Source: Murdochiella vaginalis (GTDB taxonomy: Bacteria > Bacillota > Clostridia > Tissierellales > Peptoniphilaceae). From it: 64,000 bases of DNA. Under the pieces are notes generated by a model, which was not told the DNA's origin, did no database searches, and saw nothing but the letters and a program-made list of their open reading frames with translations. Position numbers and translations under genes: made by a program. Location: NCBI RefSeq assembly GCF_900119705.1, contig NZ_LT632322.1:310001-374000 (forward strand), written 5' to 3'. Below are positions 1-7,532 of this stretch, one piece after another (positions within the stretch are counted from its first letter, which is position 1; every line of letters starts with the position of its first letter).

Positions 1-119
1 GAAATGGAATTTAACCGTGTGCGATTCGACGCGCTTAGAAAAGAAGCGGGGCTAAACAGATTTATAATGACGCCGAGCAAATGGATGGAATCAACAGAAG
101 CGACTGGAATCGATGGCGC
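1..119 (+). pseudogene. KilA-N domain gene fragment, cut at window edge and by repeat head
   Basis: The reading frame open from base 1 encodes a stretch typical of the middle of a KilA-N domain (motifs EAGLNRF, MTPSKWMEST and ATGI). KilA-N is a DNA-binding domain found mainly in phage and mobile-element proteins. After ATGI the expected continuation of the domain is missing. The sequence runs instead into a module shared with position 48001, so the gene looks truncated by, or fused to, the repeat island. The 5' part lies outside the window. The family call rests on motif memory only. The frame stays open to 339, but that tail is translated repeat and not protein. Confidence 0.55.
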
Positions 120-213
120 TTTTTTGACGGATGTTAACCACCTAAGGGCCGCTTACAACAAGTTTTTACAAGAGATTGTAAGGCTTAAGCACATAAACGT
201 TTCTTTCGCGGAA
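118..213 (+). repeat. Array head module H, copy 1
   Basis: About 95 bp immediately before a D-family palindrome array. It closely matches 48001-48094, which also precedes a D array in the same orientation. Shared pieces include ATGTTA-CCACCTAAG, GCTTAC-ACAAGTTTTT and GTAAGGCTTAAGCA. The match starts at a T-run (118-125). Its function is unknown. Confidence 0.8.
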
Positions 214-528
214 AGTGGTGGTGGTTTAGCGAAAACGCCTTTCCACCACCATCGTTTATCCCCTCGGCGATGGTGGGGATTTAGCGAAAACGCCTTTCCA
301 CCACCATCGTTTATCCCCTCGGCGATGGTGGGGATTTAGCGAAAACGCGTTTCCACCACCATCGTTTATCCCCTCGGTGATGGTGGGGATTTAGCGAAAA
401 TGCTTTTCCACCACCATCGCTTATGCCCTCGATGATGGTGGCAGTAAGTCGAAAACGGGCTTTCCCCACCATCGTTCATGCTCTCGCTAATGGTGGTGGT
501 TTGGCGAAAACGGGCTTTCCCCACCATG
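214..528 (-). repeat. Palindromic array D1 (six units, 55-bp period, reverse orientation)
   Basis: Units begin at 214, 269, 324, 379, 434 and 489, exactly 55 bp apart. Each unit is a roughly 40-bp inverted repeat (GATGGTGG... with ...CCACCACCATC) around a loop containing TTTAGCGAAAACGC, followed by a 15-bp spacer related to GTTTATCCCCTCGGC. The first unit has a degenerate left arm and the last begins AATGG. On the opposite strand the unit equals the D units at 33800 and 42592, apart from a changed loop. Confidence 0.9.
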
Positions 529-602
529 GCCGCATAGGGGGCCAACTTGCCGTGTCGCTTTCCTTTCACAGACTTCTCTCTATGTTTTTTTCTTTTAGGT
601 CT

Positions 603-638
603 CACATCAATTGTATCTCTACACACATCAATTGTATC
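603..638 (+). promoter_or_regulatory. Direct repeat pair, possible operator of the ABC exporter
   Basis: CACATCAATTGTATC occurs exactly twice, at 603-617 and 624-638. The copies start 21 bp apart, two helical turns, so a dimeric regulator could bind both on one DNA face. The pair lies about 35 bp upstream of the likely -35 box. That it is an operator is inference. Confidence 0.4.
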
Positions 639-672
639 GTTACAGAACATAGTCACCGCGCTATGATTTTCG

Positions 673-701
673 TTGCGTGTGAACAAAAAACATGACACAA
701 T
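673..701 (+). promoter_or_regulatory. Probable sigma-A promoter of the ABC exporter
   Basis: TTGCGT (673-678) and CACAAT (696-701) are separated by 17 bp, about 35 bp before the start codon of the ATPase gene. The -10 box is weak. Confidence 0.4.
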
Positions 702-737
702 AGTTGCGTATGTAAATCGCAATTTTGAGGAGGCATT

Positions 738-1553
738 ATGATCGAACTGCAAGGCATTACGAAAAAATTCGGCGACAAGGTCGCCGTGGACCATCTTTCT
801 TTGACGTTGGAACCGGGAACCATCACCGGTTTTATCGGCCCGAACGGCGCCGGCAAAACCACTACCATCCGAATGCTTTGCGGCATTCTTCGCCCGGATG
901 AAGGGAAAATTACCATTAACGGCATTGACCTGCGACGCGATCCCATCAAGGCGAAAGAACAGTTTGCCTATGTTTCCGATGATCCCGACCTGTTTACGGC
1001 ACTAAAGGGGACGGAATACATTAATTTTATCTGCGACATCTATCGCGTACCGAAAGAAGAACGCGAAGCACGCCTTCTGGAGCTGTTGGATACGTTTGAA
1101 ATGCGTGAGGCGGTCGGGGATCGCATTTCCTCGTATTCCCATGGTATGCAACAGAAAATTCATATCATTGCCGCTCTAATGCATGAGCCGAATATTTGGA
1201 TTATGGATGAGCCCATGACGGGTCTGGATCCGCAGGCTTCGTTCCTGCTCAAAAAACGCATGAAGGAGCACGCAGCGAAGGGCAACATTGTGTTGTTTTC
1301 GACGCACGTCCTCGAAGTGGCGGAAAAGCTTTGTGACCGCATTGCCATCATCAATAAAGGGCAGATGAAATACACCGGAACGCTGGAAGCCTTGCAACAA
1401 CAGTATCCGAACCTGACGCTGGAGCAGATCTTCCTGCGCGTGACGGAATCGCGCGTCTTGGCGGAAGAGGAAAAAGATGCGCAAGACGGTGGGAATCATG
1501 TGCCCGGGCAAGACGCACAGGACGAACAGGAAGAGGAAGGACAGGAAGTATGA
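738..1553 (+). CDS. ABC transporter ATP-binding protein
   Basis: A 271-residue ATPase that would power the membrane protein encoded next to it. Walker A GPNGAGKT is at residues 34-41, the signature SYSHGMQQK at about 132-140, Walker B IWIMDEP at 153-159 and the switch histidine in STHVLE near 189. The usual Q-loop glutamine position reads YVSDDPDLF, a form common in this exporter-type branch. An acidic C-terminal tail (EEEKDAQDGG onward) follows the catalytic domain. GAGGAGG upstream supports the ATG at 738. The end overlaps the permease gene by four bases (ATGA), so the pair is translationally coupled. The substrate cannot be read from sequence. Confidence 0.92.
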   Translation: MIELQGITKKFGDKVAVDHLSLTLEPGTITGFIGPNGAGKTTTIRMLCGILRPDEGKITINGIDLRRDPIKAKEQFAYVSDDPDLFTALKGTEYINFICDIYRVPKEEREARLLELLDTFEMREAVGDRISSYSHGMQQKIHIIAALMHEPNIWIMDEPMTGLDPQASFLLKKRMKEHAAKGNIVLFSTHVLEVAEKLCDRIAIINKGQMKYTGTLEALQQQYPNLTLEQIFLRVTESRVLAEEEKDAQDGGNHVPGQDAQDEQEEEGQEV

Positions 1554-3208
1554 GCCGTTTTTGGAGTCTTGTGAAAGTCAACGCCATCCTGTCGCTTAAC
1601 CGCAGCGGACAGACGCTAAACCGCAGCAAAAAAGCGAAAAGCAACGGCATGCTCGTCACGATCGCGCTTTTCCTTTTTGCCGGTGGCATGTTCTTTCTTT
1701 CCGGCCTGACGATGGCGCACAATTTTGCTTCGCTGGGGTTGATGCAACAGTATTTTGCCTACGCTTGCATGATGGGCTTGGCCATGACGACGACGGTCGT
1801 ATTTACCTTCGCTGCGGCGACGCTGTTCTACTCGTCGGATGCGCAGGTGTATTTGGCTATGCCGCTGTCTCCACGGGAAATTTTGGGCGCAAAACTGGTC
1901 AGCCTTCTTCTGCAATCCTATCTGATGCAGCTGCTTATTTTTCTGCCGACCGCTCTTGCCGGCATAGTTTCGGCGTTTTCGCTGCAGAGTTTGTTGGCGT
2001 GGATCGTGCTCTTTTTCCTATTGCCGGTTGTCCCGGTTTGTCTTGTGACCGTCGTGATGCTGGTGTTGTTGCAGGTGGCACCGTTTCTGCGCAATGAAAG
2101 ACGGCTTACGTTCTTTACCGGCCTGATTACCATTATCGGTGCGATCGGGGTGTCCTTTTCCATGCAGTTTTCCTCGAGAATGGCCTATGCGCAGGACGTC
2201 TCGATATCCACGCCGCAGTGGCTGGGCGTTCTCTTCCCGGTTTTCCGCTATGGGCAGGAAATGGCCTTCGGTACATCGGCAGCAGCGGCCGGCGCGTACG
2301 GCATGATGTTTTTAACGAGCGCCATTTGGATCGTCGTGACCTTTTTGTTGGCGTCCAAACTGTATTTTCCGATCCTCCTTTCCTTGGGCGGCGGGGAGCA
2401 TGGGAAAGCGCTCACGAGCGAGGCGCTTCGTTCGTCCACCGGAAAGCAGCGCGGCATTCTGCTGAGTCTGGCTTCGCGGGAAATGAAGAGCATTGTGCGC
2501 GTACCGGCTTTCGTGCTGAACGCCGTCATGATGCCCTATGTTATGATTGCCGTCTCTGTCGGCGGGGCCGTGGTCGCCCTCGTCCGCGGAGGGGATGCCG
2601 CAGACTTTGGCATGCTTCGTGAATTCTTTCTCAGCATCACGGATACGCCGTCGACGGCGCTCGGCATCGGCACGCTGGCGGGATTGGCCATTGCGCTCAT
2701 CGGCTCCATGGGAGGGCTGACCTCCACAACCATTTCGCGCGATGCACGGCATCTGGATTTTCTGAAATCCGTTCCGGTGCCGGCGTTTTCGGTCTTCATG
2801 GGCAAGTTTTTAGGAAGCGCCATCTTCGGCTTTGTGCCGATGGTGCTATTATGGATCCTCTGTTTTGTACTGCTTCCCTTTGTCCCGCTGGTGCATCTCA
2901 CTCTGGTGGTCGTATCCCTTTTCACGTGTTATGGGATGCTTATGTGGGATTTAAGTATCGACATTTATTCGCCGAAACTCGATTGGATGGATGAACTCGG
3001 CGTGATTAAGCAGAATAAAAATGTGTTTATTTCGCAGATGAAAACCTTCGCGATGATGATACTGGTGGTTCCGCTGGTGGTCACCGGGCATTTGCAAGCA
3101 GCGGGAGCCCTTTTTGCCGGACTCTATGCGCTTTCGGGCTTGGTTTTGACAATTCTGCTGAAAAACAATGCGGACAAATGGCTCCTGCGCATCGGCGAGG
3201 GAAAATAG
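1550..3208 (+). CDS. ABC-2 type exporter permease
   Basis: A 552-residue multi-pass membrane protein with hydrophobic segments throughout, including paired helices near residues 45-95 and 100-185 and a C-terminal cluster from about 390 to 545. It lacks the EAA loop of importers, and together with the preceding ATPase it looks like a two-gene ABC-2 exporter. Many relatives are unassigned or act in bacteriocin, lipid or drug export. It starts inside the ATPase stop codon. A hundred-base gap with no clear terminator separates it from the glycosyltransferase gene, so all three may share a transcript. The substrate is unknown. Confidence 0.85.
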   Translation: MSRFWSLVKVNAILSLNRSGQTLNRSKKAKSNGMLVTIALFLFAGGMFFLSGLTMAHNFASLGLMQQYFAYACMMGLAMTTTVVFTFAAATLFYSSDAQVYLAMPLSPREILGAKLVSLLLQSYLMQLLIFLPTALAGIVSAFSLQSLLAWIVLFFLLPVVPVCLVTVVMLVLLQVAPFLRNERRLTFFTGLITIIGAIGVSFSMQFSSRMAYAQDVSISTPQWLGVLFPVFRYGQEMAFGTSAAAAGAYGMMFLTSAIWIVVTFLLASKLYFPILLSLGGGEHGKALTSEALRSSTGKQRGILLSLASREMKSIVRVPAFVLNAVMMPYVMIAVSVGGAVVALVRGGDAADFGMLREFFLSITDTPSTALGIGTLAGLAIALIGSMGGLTSTTISRDARHLDFLKSVPVPAFSVFMGKFLGSAIFGFVPMVLLWILCFVLLPFVPLVHLTLVVVSLFTCYGMLMWDLSIDIYSPKLDWMDELGVIKQNKNVFISQMKTFAMMILVVPLVVTGHLQAAGALFAGLYALSGLVLTILLKNNADKWLLRIGEGK

Positions 3209-3308
3209 AACAGGGTAAAAAGAGCAAGTCCCGCAAGGGAGCGAGACATAACGAATCGAAGAAGTCGATTTTGCAAAGTCATGGCCATGCAAGCACAAGG
3301 AGGAAGAA

Positions 3309-4235
3309 ATGCTTTCGGTAATCATTCCTGCATATAACGAACAAGCCGGTCTGGCGGTCACGTTTAAGACGCTGGAACAGGTGCTTTCTCCCCTGGACAT
3401 GCCCTTTGAGCTGGTGTTTGTGGACGACGGTTCCCGAGATAAAACGTGGGAGATTATCCAACAACTCCGCCCGGTAAATAATGAAAACCGCGTGCAAGGG
3501 ATTCACTTTAGTCGCAATTTCGGAAAAGAGGCGGCAATTTTTGCCGGTCTCGAGGCGGCCAATGGCGATTGCGTCGTGGTCATAGATGCCGATTTGCAGC
3601 ATCCGCCGGAAAAAATTCTGGACATGGTGGCATTGTGGAAACAGGGCTACGAAGTGGTGGAGGGCATTAAAGAAGATCGCGGGGACGAGACCCGCGCACA
3701 TCGCGGCTTTTCCAAGCTGTTTTATCGCCTAATCAGCCGTTTTTCGGGCCTGAACATGGCGGACAGCTCCGACTTTAAGCTGCTGGATCGCAAGGTGGTT
3801 GACGCCTTAAACCGCATGCCGGAGCGCAACACCTTCTTTCGCGCGATGTCCTTCTGGGCCGGCTATTCGCGCGCGACCGTGCGCTATCGCGTGCAGGATC
3901 GCCAATATGGCAAATCCAAATGGTCCACGTTTTCGCTTGTTCGCTACGCCATGCGAAACATCGCGTCTTTCTCCGTTCTTCCCATGCAGCTCGTTACCTT
4001 CATGGGCGCTGTTTTCTTTGTCGTTGCCGGCATCCTCTCGATTATCGCGCTCGTACAGAAGCTCTCCGGCCGCGCCCTGGGCGGCTTCACCACCGTCATC
4101 ATTCTTCTGATGTTTACCGGCAGCATCATCATGTTCAGCCTCGGCATTATCGGCTTTTACATTGCCCAGATTGCGGAAGAGGTTAAGCGGCGTCCGCGTT
4201 ATTTGGTGTCGGAGGAGTATCGTTCGGAAGAGTAA
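3309..4235 (+). CDS. Family 2 glycosyltransferase, membrane-anchored (GtrB/DPM1-like)
   Basis: A 308-residue enzyme. The N-terminal GT2 fold shows SVIIPAYNE at the start, VDDGS at 38-42 and the metal-binding DADLQ at 93-97. Two C-terminal hydrophobic helices (about 222-250 and 260-290) anchor it. This plan matches bactoprenol- or dolichol-phosphate glycosyltransferases, which load a sugar onto a lipid carrier at the inner membrane face for wall or polymer glycosylation. AAGGAGGAAG precedes the ATG. The sugar and final acceptor are not visible. The link with the upstream exporter is only positional. Confidence 0.85.
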   Translation: MLSVIIPAYNEQAGLAVTFKTLEQVLSPLDMPFELVFVDDGSRDKTWEIIQQLRPVNNENRVQGIHFSRNFGKEAAIFAGLEAANGDCVVVIDADLQHPPEKILDMVALWKQGYEVVEGIKEDRGDETRAHRGFSKLFYRLISRFSGLNMADSSDFKLLDRKVVDALNRMPERNTFFRAMSFWAGYSRATVRYRVQDRQYGKSKWSTFSLVRYAMRNIASFSVLPMQLVTFMGAVFFVVAGILSIIALVQKLSGRALGGFTTVIILLMFTGSIIMFSLGIIGFYIAQIAEEVKRRPRYLVSEEYRSEE

Positions 4236-4292
4236 GGCTCCTTGGCATTCTTTGGAGGGGCCGGAAAGCGCTGATGCAACGGCTGTTATTAC

Positions 4293-4328
4293 AAAAAAGG
4301 AAGCGACGGGTATCCGTCGCTTCCTTTT
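4293..4328. terminator. Bidirectional terminator between the glycosyltransferase gene and gpmI
   Basis: Stem AAGGAAGCGACGG paired with CCGTCGCTTCCTT, with A-runs on the left and T-runs on the right, lies between two convergent genes and can serve both. Confidence 0.85.
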
Positions 4329-4356
4329 GAATTACATAGAGTATTTTTCTTCACCC

Positions 4357-5961
4357 CTATTTCAGCACCGACTTTTCCCAACACTCCGGCTTTTCATAGC
4401 CCATCAGCTCCACGACGGTCGCGGCAACATTGGCGAGGCCGGCGCGATTGGACAGCGATTCATCGAGAACGACATCCTTATCGGGGCTGACCGCGATGAA
4501 GGGAACGGGGTTGAGGGAATGCGAGGTTTTGGGCTCCACCGTGCCGGCTTTGGTTTTTTGGAGCATGTCATCGGAGTTGCCGTGATCGGCGGTGATGAGG
4601 ACGGTGTAGCCGTGGGCAAGCGCGACGGGCACGACGCGGGAAAGGGCGAGATCGACGCTTTCAATGGCGATTTCGACCGAACGGAAGACGCCGGTATGGC
4701 CGACCATGTCGCCGTTGGCGTAATTGACACGCAAGAAACCGTATTGCTCGCTTTGAATGGCTTGTAGGAGTTGATCCGTCACTTCGGCGGATTTCATCCA
4801 GGGGCGCTGGTCGAAGGGAACATTATCGGAAGGCACTTCCACCCAGGTTTCCAGCGTTTCGGAAACTTTTTCGGAATTGTTGCCGTTCCAGAAATAGGTG
4901 ACGTGACCGAATTTCTGGGTTTCCGCACAGGCGAATTCGTTGATGCCTTTGGAAACGAGAAATTCCGTCAGGGTATTCGTGATTTTTGGGGGATTCACAA
5001 GATAATGATGCGGAATGTGCAAATCGCCGTCGTATTCCAGCATGCCGGCATAGTAGACCTCCGGCCGCACCCCGCGATCAAAGGCGGTGAAGTCCTCGTC
5101 TTCAAAAGCCATCGAAATCTCTATGGCACGATCGCCGCGGAAATTGTAGAAGATTACACTGTCGCCATCCTGCATGGCTCCGACGGGTTGTCCGTTTTCA
5201 CCAATCACAAAGGCGGGAAGATTCTGATCCACCTCGCCGGTTTCTTCACGCAGCGTGCAGTAGGCGTCAAGGGCGGAAGGGAACAGTCGGCCGTCCGCGG
5301 TTTTTCCGTGCACCTGGGCATCCCAGCCGCGCGCAACCATGGACCAATCCGCTTTGTAGCGATCCATGGTCGTTGTCATGCGACCGCCGCCGCTGGCAAT
5401 GGCGCCATGGAACGTATCGTCATTGAGCGTAGCCAGGAAATTTTCCAGTTGGGTGAGATAGGTTTCGCCGGACGTCGGCGGCACATCACGGCCGTCCAAC
5501 AGGGCATGAACAAAGACACGCCGGATGCCGGCAGCCTTTGCGGCGGTAATCATCGCCATCAGGTGATCGATATGAGAATGCACGTTGCCATCCGAAAGCA
5601 GACCGATGAAATGCAGCGCGCCGTCATGCGAAAGCGCATAGCCAAGCGTCTCTTTCCACGTGTCGGAAGCAAACAGCGAACCGTCGGCAATGGACTGGTT
5701 TACGAGTTTGGCGCCCTGTGCGTAAATCTGGCCGCAGCCGAGGGCGTTGTGTCCGACCTCGGAATTGCCCATGTCGTCATCGGTGGGAAGCCCGACCGCT
5801 ACGCCATGCGCACGGAGCATGATCCAGGGATACTCTTCGCGAAGCCGATCCAAGGTCGGCGTGTATGCGGCTTTTACCGCATCGCCTTCTTCTTTATCAA
5901 TAGGGCTGATGCCCACACCGTCCATGACGATGAGCACCACTTTTTTCTTGGGTGATTCCAT
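4357..5961 (-). CDS. gpmI: 2,3-bisphosphoglycerate-independent phosphoglycerate mutase
   Basis: Interconverts 3- and 2-phosphoglycerate in glycolysis without a bisphosphoglycerate cofactor, using two metal ions. Of the 534 residues, the first metal site includes MDGVG near residue 13. The phosphorylated serine lies in GNSEVGHN (about residue 67) and a late metal ligand group in TADHGNSDD near 465. The length is slightly above the usual 510. AAAGGA precedes the start. The gene is convergent with the glycosyltransferase gene and follows the flavodiiron gene on the same strand with a 49-bp gap, so the two may be co-transcribed. Confidence 0.96.
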   Translation of the reverse strand: MESPKKKVVLIVMDGVGISPIDKEEGDAVKAAYTPTLDRLREEYPWIMLRAHGVAVGLPTDDDMGNSEVGHNALGCGQIYAQGAKLVNQSIADGSLFASDTWKETLGYALSHDGALHFIGLLSDGNVHSHIDHLMAMITAAKAAGIRRVFVHALLDGRDVPPTSGETYLTQLENFLATLNDDTFHGAIASGGGRMTTTMDRYKADWSMVARGWDAQVHGKTADGRLFPSALDAYCTLREETGEVDQNLPAFVIGENGQPVGAMQDGDSVIFYNFRGDRAIEISMAFEDEDFTAFDRGVRPEVYYAGMLEYDGDLHIPHHYLVNPPKITNTLTEFLVSKGINEFACAETQKFGHVTYFWNGNNSEKVSETLETWVEVPSDNVPFDQRPWMKSAEVTDQLLQAIQSEQYGFLRVNYANGDMVGHTGVFRSVEIAIESVDLALSRVVPVALAHGYTVLITADHGNSDDMLQKTKAGTVEPKTSHSLNPVPFIAVSPDKDVVLDESLSNRAGLANVAATVVELMGYEKPECWEKSVLK

Positions 5962-6010
5962 ACGTTGTGGATTCCTTTCTGTCTGTATCGCCGCGCCGCA
6001 GCGCCGGCGT

Positions 6011-7255
6011 CTATTCCCCGATATGCGAATAGTAATTCACGTTGTCGGTCTCCGCATGAGAGTCGAGATTTTCGGCCATGGCTTTGGCGAGGGCGCGGAG
6101 CTGTTCCAGATCCTCTTGTGTTGCGGCACTCTTCGCCTCCACGACGGGCTCGATGGCTTCAAACGGCTGTTTTTCCAGCCACGCCTGCATCTCCTTGACG
6201 GCCCCGCCGCTCCAGGAATAGTTGCCGACAATGCCCATGCTTTTATTTTGCATTTTATTCTCGGTCAAAATGTCGAAAAGCGTGCGCATGGGAAGGAACA
6301 GCGCGTTGTTATAGGTCGGTGCGCAGGCGATGAACCCGCGGTATTTCCAGATTTCCGTGGAGATAATCGACGGATGTGTTTTCGCCACGTCATAGAGATG
6401 AATGTTTTTCACGCCCTCTTCCGACAGGAAACGCGCCAGCATATCGGCCATGTGCTCGGTGTTGCCGTACATGGAACCGAAGGCGATGACGACGCCATTT
6501 TGGGAACGGCAGTTCGCCAGGTTGGTGTAAAGCGCCAAGATGTGTTCCGGATGCGTGCGCCAAATGGGGCCGTGCACCGGACAAATCATGTTGATCGTCA
6601 AGCCTTCCAGCTTTTTCAAGGCCTTTGCAGCCATGCGGGAATACTTGCCGACGATATTGGTGTAGTAGCGGCAGGCTTCTGCATAGACCGTCTCGATGTC
6701 ACCGATTTCGTCGTCGAAAATTTTGCCGTCGAGTGCACCGAAACCGCCGAAAATATCCTGCGAGAAGAGGATGCCGTCGGTTTCTTCATAGCTGACCATG
6801 GATTCCGGCCAGTGCGTCATGGGGGTCATATGGAATGTCAGCTTGTGTTTGCCGAGGGAAAGCGAATCGCCTTCGCCGACGACCAGCGTGTTTTCTTCGT
6901 CGATGCCATAGAACTGGTTGAGCATCGCAAAGGTCTTTTTGTTGCCTACGAGCGTCACATCGGGGTAATAGCGGCGAATCAGCGGAACGGTCGAAGAATG
7001 ATCCGGCTCGACGTGATGGATGACGAAGTAATCCAGCGTACGATCGCCGAGGGCGGTGCGCACTTTGGTCATGAAATCATCCGCCTGATGGGCATCCACC
7101 GAGTCAAGCAACGCGACTTTTTCATCCGTCGCCAAATAGGCATTGTACGCCACGCCCTTGGGCAGCGGCCATTGGTTTTCAAATAAAGGCTTCAGACGAT
7201 CGTTCACACCGACATAGGTCAGCCAATCTGTAATGGGTGTACAATAGGTAATCAT
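6011..7255 (-). CDS. fprA: FprA-type flavodiiron protein (oxygen/NO reductase)
   Basis: A 414-residue cytoplasmic protein that would reduce O2 to water, or NO to N2O, to protect an anaerobe. The N-terminal metallo-beta-lactamase-like domain carries the diiron motif H-x-E-x-D-H (HVEPDH, residues 81-86), with further ligands in MTHWPES, SQDIFGGFG and CPVHGPIWR. The C-terminal flavodoxin domain binds FMN through FGSMYGNTE. There is no fused rubredoxin, so electrons must come from a separate carrier. GGAGGACTC sits just before the ATG. A small hairpin (7278-7293) sits in the leader. Confidence 0.93.
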   Translation of the reverse strand: MITYCTPITDWLTYVGVNDRLKPLFENQWPLPKGVAYNAYLATDEKVALLDSVDAHQADDFMTKVRTALGDRTLDYFVIHHVEPDHSSTVPLIRRYYPDVTLVGNKKTFAMLNQFYGIDEENTLVVGEGDSLSLGKHKLTFHMTPMTHWPESMVSYEETDGILFSQDIFGGFGALDGKIFDDEIGDIETVYAEACRYYTNIVGKYSRMAAKALKKLEGLTINMICPVHGPIWRTHPEHILALYTNLANCRSQNGVVIAFGSMYGNTEHMADMLARFLSEEGVKNIHLYDVAKTHPSIISTEIWKYRGFIACAPTYNNALFLPMRTLFDILTENKMQNKSMGIVGNYSWSGGAVKEMQAWLEKQPFEAIEPVVEAKSAATQEDLEQLRALAKAMAENLDSHAETDNVNYYSHIGE

Positions 7256-7532
7256 GAGTCCTCCTACATGGTTTATTCACGAGCCGCAAGGCTCGCTTGT
7301 TTTTATTTCTTCTTTATTGTAGTGCATAAGCCGAGGAAGGAAAAGAGACGAAAAAGGGGTAACAATTACACGCTATGGGCATAGCACTTTTCCCTGAAGG
7401 GGTATATGATGAGCCCATACCATAATAGAAGAAAGAAGTAACGGTACAACCGCCGGAAAGGCGGTACGGAATGCCGAACACCGATACGGATGAAAGGAAA
7501 CCGTCGGGCTTTTGGAGTAGAGACGAGGAACT
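7256..7532. promoter_or_regulatory. Divergent intergenic region with several hairpins
   Basis: 277 bp between divergent starts. A perfect hairpin CGAGCC-GCAA-GGCTCG (7278-7293) lies about 20 bases from the fprA ribosome site. On the plus strand it is followed by a T-rich run, but no plus-strand gene feeds it. Near the activase gene a hairpin ACCGCC-GGAAA-GGCGGT (7447-7463) is followed by several CCGAAC/CCGATAC-like pieces. I see no match to a riboswitch I know, and no convincing -35/-10 pair. Confidence 0.35.
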
